DNA of 64,000 nucleotides. It comes from Meridianimarinicoccus sp. MJW13 (lineage in GTDB: Bacteria > Pseudomonadota > Alphaproteobacteria > Rhodobacterales > Rhodobacteraceae). Within the stretch, counting starts at the first letter, position 1; the number at the start of each line of letters is the position of its first letter. Under the pieces are notes generated by a model. That model made no database searches. It worked only from the letters and a program-made list of their open reading frames with translations, and was not told the DNA's origin. Positions 36,692 through 44,882 of this stretch are shown one piece after another. The stretch lies in assembly GCF_014901205.1 (NCBI RefSeq), contig NZ_JACNMU010000002.1, positions 1-64,000 on the forward strand, read 5' to 3'. The translations under genes and the position numbers were made by a program.

Positions 36692-36801
36692 GGCAGGTCC
36701 CCTGTTCCGGCGCCGTTAGCGCAATCAAGACAGGGGTACGACAGCCGCAGGCGCTGTGTCAGGCGGCGCAAGGTCACGGGCCGACGCGCGGCCCGCGCGG
36801 T

Positions 36802-36900
36802 TCAGCGACGAACGATGCTGACGGGCGAGTAGAAGGTGCTGGTGAGGCGTTCGCCCCAGATCTTGACCAGAGCTTCGTAGGTGATGCGCGGGATCGGCAT
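36802..36900 (-). CDS. Small protein of 32 residues, unknown function
   Basis: An ATG at 36900 follows GGAGG by five bases and opens a 32-codon frame ending in TGA. The protein begins MPIPRITYEALVKIWGERLT and ends in VRR; it is hydrophilic to amphipathic with no membrane segment. Nearly all third positions are G or C (28 of 32 by my count), as in the neighbouring genes, which is strong evidence for translation. The region upstream (36905-36985) is unusually AT-rich and probably carries the promoter. An imperfect CGGGCC/GGCCCG hairpin follows without a T run. I know of no named family. Confidence 0.65.
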   Translation of the reverse strand: MPIPRITYEALVKIWGERLTSTFYSPVSIVRR

Positions 36901-37140
36901 GGAGACCTCCAGTTTGCGACTGATATGTTAGATAATTAAATTAAAATGTTTGCGCACGCAATAGTACTAAAGTTTCATGCTCAATTTTCTCGCGGATGTG
37001 TCGGCCGTGCACTGGTGCCGGCAGGGGCGGGGCAAAGGCCGTCAATTCACCACAGTTCTGCGAATTGGGCCGCCCGGCCTCTGGCCTGCTGCGGCCGCGC
37101 GTGATCTATGGCGCGGCAAGCCAAGGATGGAGCCGTTTCG

Positions 37141-38016
37141 ATGCAAGTTGTCACCCTTCTGACCTCTCCCGCTGCACCGGCGCTGGATCGCGCCACGGTC
37201 GAGGCGCTGCGCGATGCCTGGGGCGGCGGCGAGGCGCGCTGGCTGGCGGAAGGCGAGGCGGCGGAGTTCACGGTATCGGTCTTGCCCGAGAATTTCTGGC
37301 AGGTCTGGGAAGATCTTCAGACACGCGGCATCGACATGCTGGGCCAGCCCCTGGCGGGGCGCGAGAAGAAGATGCTGCTGGCGGATATGGACAGCACCAT
37401 GATCGATCAGGAATGCATCGACGAACTGGCCGATCTGGCCGGGGTCGGCGACCGGGTCAGCGAGATCACCGCGCGGGCGATGAATGGCGAGCTGGATTTC
37501 GACGGCGCGCTGACCGAGCGGCTGGGTCTGCTGACCGGGCTGGACGCGGCCATTGTCGACCGGGTCTATGCGGATCGCATCACTCTGGCCGCGGGCGGCA
37601 AGGCACTGGTGGCGACGATGAAGGCGCGCGGGGCTTATGCGGCGCTGGTGTCGGGCGGGTTTACGGCGTTTACGGAAAAGGTCGCCGCCGATCTGGGTTT
37701 TGACGAGCATCGCGCCAATGTACTGGGCATGGCCGGGGGCAAGCTGACCGGCGTACCGGTGCAGCCGATCCTGGGGCGCGAGGCCAAGATCACCGCGCTG
37801 GAGGAAATCACCGCCCGTCTGGGCCTGTCGGAAGCGCAGGTTTTGGCCGTGGGCGACGGGGCAAACGACCTGGGAATGCTGGGCCGTGCCGGTGCCGGGG
37901 TGGCGCTGCATGCGAAGCCCTCGGTCGCCGCGCAATGCGACCTGCGGGTCAACCATGGCGATCTGACGGCGCTGCTCTATATGCAGGGCGTGGCCCGGTC
38001 GGAATTTGTCGGCTGA
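37141..38016 (+). CDS. serB: Phosphoserine phosphatase
   Basis: SerB removes phosphate from phosphoserine, the last step of serine synthesis. The 291-residue HAD-family protein has the nucleophile motif LLADMDSTMIDQECIDELA, motif II VSGGFTAFTEKVA, and motif III AVGDGANDLGMLGRAG. An N-terminal region of ~80 residues resembles a divergent ACT-like domain. ATG at 37141 follows AAGGATGGAG and is preferred to the in-frame ATG at 37108, which has no such site. It lies 2.4 kb from serC on the other strand, so all three serine genes are within 6.2 kb but are not one operon. Confidence 0.94.
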   Translation: MQVVTLLTSPAAPALDRATVEALRDAWGGGEARWLAEGEAAEFTVSVLPENFWQVWEDLQTRGIDMLGQPLAGREKKMLLADMDSTMIDQECIDELADLAGVGDRVSEITARAMNGELDFDGALTERLGLLTGLDAAIVDRVYADRITLAAGGKALVATMKARGAYAALVSGGFTAFTEKVAADLGFDEHRANVLGMAGGKLTGVPVQPILGREAKITALEEITARLGLSEAQVLAVGDGANDLGMLGRAGAGVALHAKPSVAAQCDLRVNHGDLTALLYMQGVARSEFVG

Positions 38017-38156
38017 GACTGGCTCACATCCCCGCGATTGCCCTTTCGGGTCCGTGGGCTTTTCGATAAGCTGGCGACCGAGGATACGGAGCCCTGAGGC
38101 CGGGAAAACTGGCGAGGAGGGTGCCGTGCGAAGCAGAGTGCTGGAGGCGAAGGGTG

Positions 38157-38681
38157 ATGAACGCAGCGATCCGGTCAGGTCTGGCGGCGGTCCTGTGTAT
38201 GGCCGCGAGCATGGCCATGGCGCAGAACGAAGCCACGCGCGTGGCGGCGAAGTCGGACTGGAGCATTTTTGCCGAGGAAGATCCCAAGCAGTGCTGGGTT
38301 GTCTCGGCCCCCAAGGAAACGGTGAACACGCGTGACGGGCGTGTCGTGGCGGTGCGCCGCGGCGACATCTACATGTTCGTGTCGTTCTGGCCGGGCAGCG
38401 AGAAGCTGGGCGAGGTGTCCTTCCAGGGCGGCTATCCTTTCGCGCCGGGGTCAACCGTGGCCATGCAGGTGGGTGATTCGAAATTCGAACTGTTCACAGA
38501 TGGCGAAATGGCCTGGGCGGCGACGCCCGAGGATGATCGCCGCATCGCCACCGCCTTGAAGCGCGGCGTGGAAGCGGTGATCACCGGACGGTCGTCGCGC
38601 GGCACCACCACCAAGGACACCTTCTCGTTGATCGGCTTTACCGCCGCTTACGACGACGCGATGACCCGCTGCGGCGGCTGA
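38157..38681 (+). CDS. Secreted IalB-like protein (invasion-associated locus B family)
   Basis: The 174-residue protein has a signal peptide (residues 1-24, cleavage after SMAMA) and the IalB family core: SDWSIFAEEDPKQCWVVSAPKE, followed by GGYPFAPGSTVAMQVG and FELFTDGEMAW. Two cysteines (one in KQCWV, one in TRCGG at the end) could pair. The family is named from Bartonella but is widespread in free-living alphaproteobacteria, where the function is unknown and probably envelope-related. ATG at 38157 follows GGAGGCGAAGGG. A hairpin terminator follows at 38709-38735. Confidence 0.82.
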   Translation: MNAAIRSGLAAVLCMAASMAMAQNEATRVAAKSDWSIFAEEDPKQCWVVSAPKETVNTRDGRVVAVRRGDIYMFVSFWPGSEKLGEVSFQGGYPFAPGSTVAMQVGDSKFELFTDGEMAWAATPEDDRRIATALKRGVEAVITGRSSRGTTTKDTFSLIGFTAAYDDAMTRCGG

Positions 38682-38708
38682 TCCCGTATCCCGGCCCTTG
38701 ACACTGTC

Positions 38709-38735
38709 GCCCCCGCACACAGGTTCGGGGGCTTT
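38709..38735 (+). terminator. Terminator after the IalB-like gene
   Basis: GCCCCCG (38709-38715) pairs with CGGGGGC (38726-38732) around a ten-base loop, followed by TTT. It lies between the IalB-like gene and rlmN. Confidence 0.65.
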
Positions 38736-38805
38736 GGCCTGTGGATACTTTTCAAAGCTGCTGTGAGGCGCTATGTAGCGGTCTGCCCTGTCCGAAAGAT
38801 CCGCC

Positions 38806-39984
38806 ATGACCGCCACCGCGCCCATCACGCAAGACGTTCTGACCCTGCCGCGCAAGCTGCGGGAAGACGGCAAGATGAACCTTGTCGGCCTGACCCGCCC
38901 GGCCCTGCAAGAGGCGCTGGTTGCCGCCGGCACGCCCGAGCGTCAGGGCAAGATGCGGATGAACCAGGTCTGGCAATGGATCTATCAGAAGGGTGTGCGC
39001 GACTTCGACCTGATGACCAATCTGGCGAAACCCTATCGTACGCTGCTGGCCGAGAACTTCGTGGTCGAGGTGCCCGAGATCGTCAGCAAGCAGGTGTCGG
39101 ACGACGGCACCCGGAAATATCTTGTCCGCATCGCCGGGGGCCATGAGGTCGAGACCGTCTATATCCCCGAGGAAGATCGCGGCACCCTGTGCGTCTCCAG
39201 CCAGGTCGGCTGCACCCTGACCTGTTCGTTCTGCCACACCGGCACGCAAAAGCTGGTGCGCAACCTGACACCCGGCGAAATCGTCGGCCAGATCCTGCTG
39301 GCCCGCGACGATCTGGGCGAATGGCCGGAACCGGGACGCAATCCCAAGGATGAAACCCGGCTGCTGTCGAACATCGTGCTGATGGGCATGGGTGAGCCGC
39401 TGTACAACTTCGAAGCCGTGCGCGACGCGATGAAGATCGCCATGGATCCCGAAGGCATCAGCCTGAGCCGCCGCCGCATCACCCTGTCCACCAGCGGCGT
39501 GGTGCCCGAGATCGCCCGCACCGCCGAGGAAATCGGCTGCATGCTGGCGATCAGCTTCCATGCCACCACCGACGAGGTGCGCGACCGGCTGGTGCCGATC
39601 AACAAGAAGTGGAACATCGCCGAGCTTCTGGACAGCCTGCGCGCCTATCCCAAGCTCAGCAATTCCGAGCGGATCACCTTTGAATACGTGATGCTGCAAG
39701 GGGTGAACGACAGCGACGAGGATGCCCGCCGTCTGATCAAGCTGATCGAGGGCATCCCGGCCAAGATCAACCTGATCCCGTTCAACGAATGGCCCGGTGC
39801 GCCCTACAAGCGGTCGTCGAACAACCGCATCCGGGCCTTTGCCGACATCATCTACAAGGCCGGGTACGCCAGCCCGATCCGCACCCCGCGCGGCGAGGAT
39901 ATCATGGCCGCCTGCGGGCAACTCAAATCCGCCTCGGAACGTGCCCGCAACGCCCGCCGCGCCGAAAAGCCTGCCGCCGAATAG
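38806..39984 (+). CDS. rlmN: Dual-specificity RNA methyltransferase RlmN
   Basis: RlmN is a radical-SAM enzyme that methylates C2 of A2503 in 23S rRNA and A37 in some tRNAs. The 392-residue protein has the iron-sulfur motif [13 protein letters not shown], the SAM-binding [11 protein letters not shown], and [21 protein letters not shown]. The substrate-linking cysteine is near the end in IMAACGQL. Length and start are as usual. It is a single gene between two terminator-like regions. Confidence 0.97.
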   Translation: MTATAPITQDVLTLPRKLREDGKMNLVGLTRPALQEALVAAGTPERQGKMRMNQVWQWIYQKGVRDFDLMTNLAKPYRTLLAENFVVEVPEIVSKQVSDDGTRKYLVRIAGGHEVETVYIPEEDRGTLCVSSQVGCTLTCSFCHTGTQKLVRNLTPGEIVGQILLARDDLGEWPEPGRNPKDETRLLSNIVLMGMGEPLYNFEAVRDAMKIAMDPEGISLSRRRITLSTSGVVPEIARTAEEIGCMLAISFHATTDEVRDRLVPINKKWNIAELLDSLRAYPKLSNSERITFEYVMLQGVNDSDEDARRLIKLIEGIPAKINLIPFNEWPGAPYKRSSNNRIRAFADIIYKAGYASPIRTPRGEDIMAACGQLKSASERARNARRAEKPAAE

Positions 39985-40118
39985 CGCGCGGCACGCCCCT
40001 GACCTGCTGCCTGACCGGCGCCGCGCGACCTTCGCGCTGGCGCCGGTGTGCGTTTTGGGGGGCAGATTCGGGCAAACTGACCCAGTGGCAGGTTTGGCGC
40101 TGGCTTTTTCGGCAAAAT

Positions 40119-40137
40119 TGGTAAACTAATATTACCA
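40119..40137 (+). promoter_or_regulatory. Palindromic operator upstream of lldD
   Basis: TGGTAA (40119-40124) and TTACCA (40132-40137) form an inverted repeat with a seven-base spacer, 64 bases before the lldD start. TGGT/ACCA half-sites are typical of GntR-family (FadR-type) regulators that often control lactate and other organic-acid genes. No such regulator is encoded in this window, so a distant one is implied. Confidence 0.55.
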
Positions 40138-40200
40138 GTACGACGGAGTCACGGAATCCCCGCAGGGGCGGTGGATCCGGCACCGGAAGAGGAGCGCCGA

Positions 40201-41346
40201 ATGGGTCTGAACCAATGCCATAATTTTCATGACTTCCGAAAGCTGGCCAAGCGCCGGCTGCCGGGGCCGATCTTCAACTACATCGACGGCGGGGCCGACG
40301 ACGAGGTGACGCTGCGCCAGAACACCAGCAGCATCGAAACCTGCGATCTGGTGCCCAACGTGCTGCGCGGGGTCGGCGATGTGGATCTGTCGGTGACGGT
40401 GATGGGGCAGAAGCTGGCGATGCCCTTCTATTGCTCGCCCACCGCGCTGCAACGCCTGTTTCACCACGAGGGCGAGCGCGCCGTGGCGGCGGCAGCGGCG
40501 AAGTACGGCACCATGTTCGGGGTCTCGTCGCTGGGCACGGTCAGTCTTGAAGAGCTGCGCAAGAAGCACGACACCCCGCAGGTCTATCAGTTCTATTTCC
40601 ACAAGGATCGCGGGCTGAACAAGGTGATGATGGATCGCGCCAAGGCGGCCGGGGTCGAGGTGATGATGCTGACCGTGGACAGCATCACCGGCGGCAACCG
40701 CGAGCGGGACCTGCGCACCGGGTTCTCGATTCCGTTCAAGCTGACCCTGAACGGCATGTATGAATTCGCGCGCAAGCCCATGTGGGGCATCAACTATGTC
40801 ACCCACGAAAGCTTCAAGCTGCCGCAACTGGACGACCATGTGGACATGAGCGGCGGCGCCAAGTCGATCGGCAGCTACTTCACCGACATGCTGGACCCGT
40901 CGATGACCTGGGATGACGTGGCCGAAATGGTGCGCGACTGGGACGGGCAGTTCTGCCTGAAGGGCATCATGTCGGTCGCCGATGCCCGCCGCGCGGTCGA
41001 GATCGGCTGCACCGGCATCATCCTGTCGAACCACGGCGGGCGGCAGCTGGACGGCTCGCGCACGCCGTTCGACCAGCTTTCGGAAATCGTGGATGCGGTG
41101 GGCGACGAGATCGACGTGATCATGGACAGTGGCATCCAGCGCGGCACCCATGTGCTGAAGGCGCTGTCTCTGGGGGCAAAGGCCGTCGGCGGCGGCCGGT
41201 TCTACCTGTATCCACTGGCCGCCGCAGGGCAGCCGGGGGTCGAACGTGCCCTGGGTCTGATGAAGGCGGAACTGGAGCGGGGGATGCGGCTGATGGGCTG
41301 CACCTCGGTCTCGGAGTTGAGTCGCGACAACCTGCGGTTCCGGTGA
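40201..41346 (+). CDS. lldD: FMN-dependent L-lactate dehydrogenase / alpha-hydroxyacid oxidase
   Basis: The 381-residue protein oxidises L-lactate to pyruvate, passing electrons to the respiratory chain. It shows the FMN-binding start LPGPIFNYIDGGADDEVTL, the substrate arginine region, LKGIM with catalytic lysine, and the catalytic histidine in ILSNHGGRQLDGSR. ATG at 40201 follows GGAAGAGGAG; a start at 40171 in the same frame lacks a site. A TGGTAA/TTACCA operator lies upstream. Other 2-hydroxyacids such as glycolate or mandelate are possible substrates. Confidence 0.88.
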   Translation: MGLNQCHNFHDFRKLAKRRLPGPIFNYIDGGADDEVTLRQNTSSIETCDLVPNVLRGVGDVDLSVTVMGQKLAMPFYCSPTALQRLFHHEGERAVAAAAAKYGTMFGVSSLGTVSLEELRKKHDTPQVYQFYFHKDRGLNKVMMDRAKAAGVEVMMLTVDSITGGNRERDLRTGFSIPFKLTLNGMYEFARKPMWGINYVTHESFKLPQLDDHVDMSGGAKSIGSYFTDMLDPSMTWDDVAEMVRDWDGQFCLKGIMSVADARRAVEIGCTGIILSNHGGRQLDGSRTPFDQLSEIVDAVGDEIDVIMDSGIQRGTHVLKALSLGAKAVGGGRFYLYPLAAAGQPGVERALGLMKAELERGMRLMGCTSVSELSRDNLRFR

Positions 41347-41413
41347 TCACGGCCCTTCGGGCCGGATCCTGACCCTTGCCGGACTCACCACATGTGGGTC
41401 CGGCGCTGGTGCC

Positions 41414-41944
41414 TCAGACCCGCAGCATCGATCCGAAGATCGTGTCGGAATGCTCTTCCAGGTAGATCCGCAACCACGGCGTGAAACGCGCCGGGCGCCG
41501 GGCGACCTCGGCCATCAGGTCGTAAAGGCCGATCCATTCCACCTGCATCACCTCGTGCGGATTGGGCGTGACCTTCAGGCTTTTCGAGGCGGTGGCCATG
41601 AAGATGTCGACCACCTCGTGTTCGATCATGCCGTTGCCCACCTGCGCGCGATATTCCACGCGGTCGCGCTTGGCCGGATAGATGCCGGTGATGCCCAGCT
41701 CTTCCTTCAGGCGGCGCACAGCGCAATCGGCCGGGCTTTCGCCCCAGTCGGGATGGGTGCAGCAGGTGTTCGCCCACAGTCCCGGTGTGTGATATTTTGA
41801 CATTGCCCGGCGCTGGATCAGGATATTTTGCCCATCGACGATGAACACCGACACGGCCTTGTGCCGGAGTCCGCGCTTGTGCACCTCCAGCTTCTCGACC
41901 GGCGTCAGGGTGCCGTCTACCCAGGCGGGAATCATGTCTGTCAT
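41414..41944 (-). CDS. idi: Isopentenyl-diphosphate delta-isomerase (type I)
   Basis: Idi interconverts IPP and DMAPP for isoprenoid synthesis. The 176-residue Nudix-like protein has LRHKAVSVFIVD, the catalytic Cys and metal ligands in LWANTCCTHPDWGE, the Nudix-like stretch RRLKEELGI, and the second catalytic region EHEVVDIFMA. Type I enzymes in Rhodobacteraceae are often linked to carotenoid or bacteriochlorophyll genes; here it stands alone. It is convergent with lldD. Confidence 0.94.
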   Translation of the reverse strand: MTDMIPAWVDGTLTPVEKLEVHKRGLRHKAVSVFIVDGQNILIQRRAMSKYHTPGLWANTCCTHPDWGESPADCAVRRLKEELGITGIYPAKRDRVEYRAQVGNGMIEHEVVDIFMATASKSLKVTPNPHEVMQVEWIGLYDLMAEVARRPARFTPWLRIYLEEHSDTIFGSMLRV

Positions 41945-42163
41945 CGGTCTGGGTCAGATGCGATCGGGCTGAGAGGTCTGGCGAGGGCTGTTGCCCAGAT
42001 GTAAGCGCGTTGTCGCGCATCATGCACGAAGGCATCATGACACAGGGGCGGCACGACGCGGGGCATGGTGCCAAGGTCGTGTTGAAAGCTGGCGCGATCC
42101 GCGCAATTTCAACGGTGAGATCACCGGACGCCGGTGCTGACGCCATTGAAAGGAGACCGCCCC

Positions 42164-42586
42164 ATGACGACCCCCCTTCTCGCTGCCGCCCTTGCGACCC
42201 TGTGCGTCACGCCCCTGCTGGCCCAGGGCGACGTCGCCGCGGGCGAAAAGGCATTCCGTAAATGTGTCGCCTGCCACGTGGTGGTGAACGACGCGGGCGA
42301 GACTCTTGCGGGCAAAAGGGCCAGCACCGGCCCGAACCTGTATGGTGTGACCGGACGCGCGGCCAGCACGGTCGAGGGCTTCAAGTATTCAGGACCGGCC
42401 CTGCAACTGGGCGAAGCCGGGGTGATCTGGGATGAGGCCAGCTTCACCGCCTTCGTGCAGGATCCCACCGCCTATCTGCGTGCTACGCTGGACGATGGGT
42501 CGGTACGGTCGAAGATGACCCTCAAGGTGCGCAAGGAACAGGAAGCCGCCGACCTTTTCGCCTATCTGTCCAGCCTGTCGGACTGA
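42164..42586 (+). CDS. Cytochrome c (class I, c2-like)
   Basis: The 140-residue protein has a signal peptide (residues 1-22, ending PLLAQ), a haem site CVACH at ~42-46 and the distal Met in SKMTLKV. The GPNLYGVTGRAASTVEGFKYS stretch is typical of c2/mitochondrial-like cytochromes. It would carry electrons in the periplasm between the bc1 complex and oxidases or other acceptors. ATG at 42164 follows AAAGGAG. Dispersed element copy 4 follows the stop codon. Confidence 0.9.
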   Translation: MTTPLLAAALATLCVTPLLAQGDVAAGEKAFRKCVACHVVVNDAGETLAGKRASTGPNLYGVTGRAASTVEGFKYSGPALQLGEAGVIWDEASFTAFVQDPTAYLRATLDDGSVRSKMTLKVRKEQEAADLFAYLSSLSD

Positions 42587-42608
42587 CCTGGTGCGCGCCA
42601 ATCCCCTT

Positions 42609-42650
42609 CTTCTTGGCGGAAATACTCAAACGGCGCCGCGCAGCGGCGCC
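42609..42650 (+). repeat. Dispersed 19-bp element, copy 4, with GC hairpin
   Basis: Exact CTTCTTGG-N3-AAATACTC at 42609-42627 with N3 = CGG, followed five bases later by a perfect hairpin, GGCGCCGC-GCA-GCGGCGCC (42632-42650). It lies 22 bases after the cytochrome c stop. This is the clearest copy of the element-plus-hairpin arrangement. Confidence 0.8.
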
Positions 42651-42720
42651 CGGCCCAACGCCTTGCGGCCGCCAGGTCGAAAGGGGGCGGGAGCATTCCC
42701 GGCGGCGGCCCTGATTCCGG

Positions 42721-43023
42721 TCACGGGCGCCGCCGCCGCCCCGGCGTTCGTGACCTGAAATCAGGCGGCCGCCGGACCACCCAGCCGATGAACTTCGCAA
42801 GCCGGGAATGGCTGCGCAGGGCCTCGATGGTGTTGTAGTTGCGCGCCAGTTCGGCCTCTGTCAGGGTCGCGTGAATTTCAGAATGACAGATCTGGTGCAA
42901 CAGAACCGTCGGCCCGCCCTTGCCGCCTTTCAGCTTCGGGATCAGGTGGTGACGGCTTTGCAGCACCCCTTTCGGGATCGGGCGGCCGCACAGCGGGCAC
43001 AGCGGATCGGTCGGATCGGTCAT
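42721..43023 (-). CDS. Small HNH-domain protein
   Basis: From the ATG at 43023 the protein has 100 residues. It contains a zinc-ribbon pair CPLCGRPI, the HNH core SRHHLIPKLKGGKGG and LLHQICHSEIHATLTEAELARNYNTI, and a basic C-terminal tail. This is a stand-alone HNH fold without a DNA-recognition domain; in Rhodobacteraceae it is found as a chromosomal orphan. Whether it cuts DNA, RNA or nothing is unknown. It is divergent from the flavoprotein gene, with their starts about 20 bases apart. Confidence 0.82.
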   Translation of the reverse strand: MTDPTDPLCPLCGRPIPKGVLQSRHHLIPKLKGGKGGPTVLLHQICHSEIHATLTEAELARNYNTIEALRSHSRLAKFIGWVVRRPPDFRSRTPGRRRRP

Positions 43024-43042
43024 GGGGCAAGGATGGCGCATC

Positions 43043-44281
43043 ATGGCCGCAGGACAAGAGCAGGTTGAGGCATTGATCATCGGCGCCGGTCCGGCCGGGC
43101 TGATGGCCGCCGAGATGCTGGCGCAGGCGGGTCACCGCGTGGTGCTGGTCGAGGCCAAGCCGTCGATCGCGCGCAAGCTGCTGATGGCGGGCAAGTCCGG
43201 GCTGAACCTGACCAAGGCCGAGGATCCGGCGCAGTTCCGGGTGGCCTATGGCACAGCGGCCGACTGGTTGGCGCCGATGCTGGAGGGCTTCGGTCCCGAC
43301 GCGGTGCAGGACTGGGCACGCGGGCTGGGTCAGCCGGTGTTCACCGGTTCCACCGGCCGGGTGTTTCCCAAGGCAATGAAAGCCTCGCCATTGGTGCGGG
43401 CCTGGGCCGCAAGGCTGGGCGCGCTGGGGGTCGAGAGGCGCACGCGCTGGCGCTGGACTGGCTGGGATGGTGCGGCGGTGTTGTTCGACACGCCCGAAAG
43501 GCCGCGCCGGGTACTGGCCGATGCCACGGTTCTGGCGCTGGGCGGGGCAAGCTGGGCGCGGCTGGGCTCGGACGGGGCCTGGGCCGCGATCCTTGAAGGC
43601 GCGGGCATCGCGCTGACCCCGTTTGCCCCGGCCAATGCCGGGATCCGCATCGATTGGTCGCCGCACATGGCCCGCCACTTCGGCGCCCCGGTAAAGGGTG
43701 CGGCCCTGCGCGCCGGGACGGTGCTGTCGCGCGGCGAATTCGTGATCTCGGCACGCGGGCTGGAAGGCGGCGGGGTCTATCCGCTCAGCCAGCAGATCCG
43801 GGCAGGGGCCGCGCTGCACGCTGATCTTCTGCCCGATCGCGAAGCCGCATGGATCACCGCACGGCTGGCCCGCCCGCGCGGCAAGGCCACGGTGGCCGCC
43901 CATCTGCGCAAGAGCCTGAAGCTGGACCCGGCACGGCTGGCCCTGTTGCAGGAGTTCGGCCGCCCGCTGCCCGACACACCCGAGGGGTTGGCGCACTGCA
44001 TCAAGGCCTTGCCCATCGCCCACGCCGGACTGCGCCCGCTGGACGAGGCGATTTCCACCGCCGGGGGGGTGCCGCGTGCGGCGCTGGATGACGGGCTGAT
44101 GCTGACGGCCCGGCCCGGCACCTTCTGTGCCGGGGAAATGCTGGATTGGGAAGCGCCCACGGGGGGCTATTTGCTGACCGGTTGTCTGGCCACGGGGCGT
44201 CACGCAGGGCGCGCTGCCGGGGCGTGGCTGTCAGGCGGGACGCTGGACGCAGGCGTCGAGATCAGCCCGCGTCTGAGTTGA
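43043..44281 (+). CDS. BaiN/RdsA-family NAD(P)/FAD-dependent oxidoreductase
   Basis: The 412-residue flavoprotein has the FAD motif ALIIGAGPAGLMAAEMLAQAG, the subfamily signature ARKLLMAGKSGLNLTKAE, ALGGASWARLGSDG, and the C-terminal FCAGEMLDWEAPTGGYLLTGCLATG that closes the flavin site. It belongs to the HI0933/BaiN group of uncharacterised flavoproteins (TIGR03862-like). BaiN acts on bile acids in gut clostridia, but that role cannot be assumed here. ATG at 43043 follows AAGGA. It overlaps the convergent GST gene by 20 bases at the 3' end. Confidence 0.85.
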   Translation: MAAGQEQVEALIIGAGPAGLMAAEMLAQAGHRVVLVEAKPSIARKLLMAGKSGLNLTKAEDPAQFRVAYGTAADWLAPMLEGFGPDAVQDWARGLGQPVFTGSTGRVFPKAMKASPLVRAWAARLGALGVERRTRWRWTGWDGAAVLFDTPERPRRVLADATVLALGGASWARLGSDGAWAAILEGAGIALTPFAPANAGIRIDWSPHMARHFGAPVKGAALRAGTVLSRGEFVISARGLEGGGVYPLSQQIRAGAALHADLLPDREAAWITARLARPRGKATVAAHLRKSLKLDPARLALLQEFGRPLPDTPEGLAHCIKALPIAHAGLRPLDEAISTAGGVPRAALDDGLMLTARPGTFCAGEMLDWEAPTGGYLLTGCLATGRHAGRAAGAWLSGGTLDAGVEISPRLS

Positions 44282-44879
44282 GCGCCGCCTGCCCGCGCGC
44301 CACCGCCGCCCTATAGGCCGGTCGGGCCTGCATCCGGGCCAGATAGTCGTTCAATTCCGGCAGGTTCAGGTCAAATTTCGCCACATTGGCCCAGCTCATG
44401 CAGTGGGCTGCAAGGATGTCGGGGACGGTCAGAACTTCGCCCATCAGGTAGGGGCCGTCGCCGATGCGCCGGGCCAGCGCCTTGGCCGAGCTTCGCATCT
44501 CCCACCGCAGGCTGTCCTTGATGGCGGGCATCCGGTGTTCCTCGGGCAGGATGAAACTGTGCCGCGCGGCGGTCCACAGGGCCGCATCGAACTGATCCAG
44601 CAGGAAATGCATCAGCCCATCCTGGCGCGCGCGCTCCATCGAGCCTGCGGGATAGGTCAACACCTCGTGCCGGTCGGCCAGAAAGTTCAGGATCGCGGTG
44701 CTGTCGGTCAGCGCCTCGCCCTCGACCAGCAGGATCGGCACCTTGCCCAGATCGTTGTGGGCAACCACCCGGTCCGATTGCGGCGGTGCCGGGATCAGGT
44801 CATAGTCCAGCCCGGCTTCCTCCAGCATCCAGATCACGCGGAAGGTGCGGGTGCGCGGCAGTCCGATCACGGTGTACAT
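44262..44879 (-). CDS. Glutathione S-transferase family protein
   Basis: The 205-residue protein has an N-terminal thioredoxin-like domain (MYTVIGLPRTRTFRVIWMLEEAGLDYDL, with KVPILLVEGEALTDSTAIL giving the cis-Pro and glutathione-binding Ser) and an all-helical C-terminal domain (PYLMGEVLTVPDILAAHCMSW). The substrate is unknown. It is four bases after holA on the same strand and could be co-transcribed with the leuS operon. Confidence 0.9.
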   Translation of the reverse strand: MYTVIGLPRTRTFRVIWMLEEAGLDYDLIPAPPQSDRVVAHNDLGKVPILLVEGEALTDSTAILNFLADRHEVLTYPAGSMERARQDGLMHFLLDQFDAALWTAARHSFILPEEHRMPAIKDSLRWEMRSSAKALARRIGDGPYLMGEVLTVPDILAAHCMSWANVAKFDLNLPELNDYLARMQARPAYRAAVARGQAALNSDAG

Positions 44880-44882
44880 GGT

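Noticed and set aside
41351-41363. GGCCCTTCGGGCC hairpin between lldD and idi as a terminator
   Set aside because: The stem is short and no T run follows on either strand, so it was not annotated.
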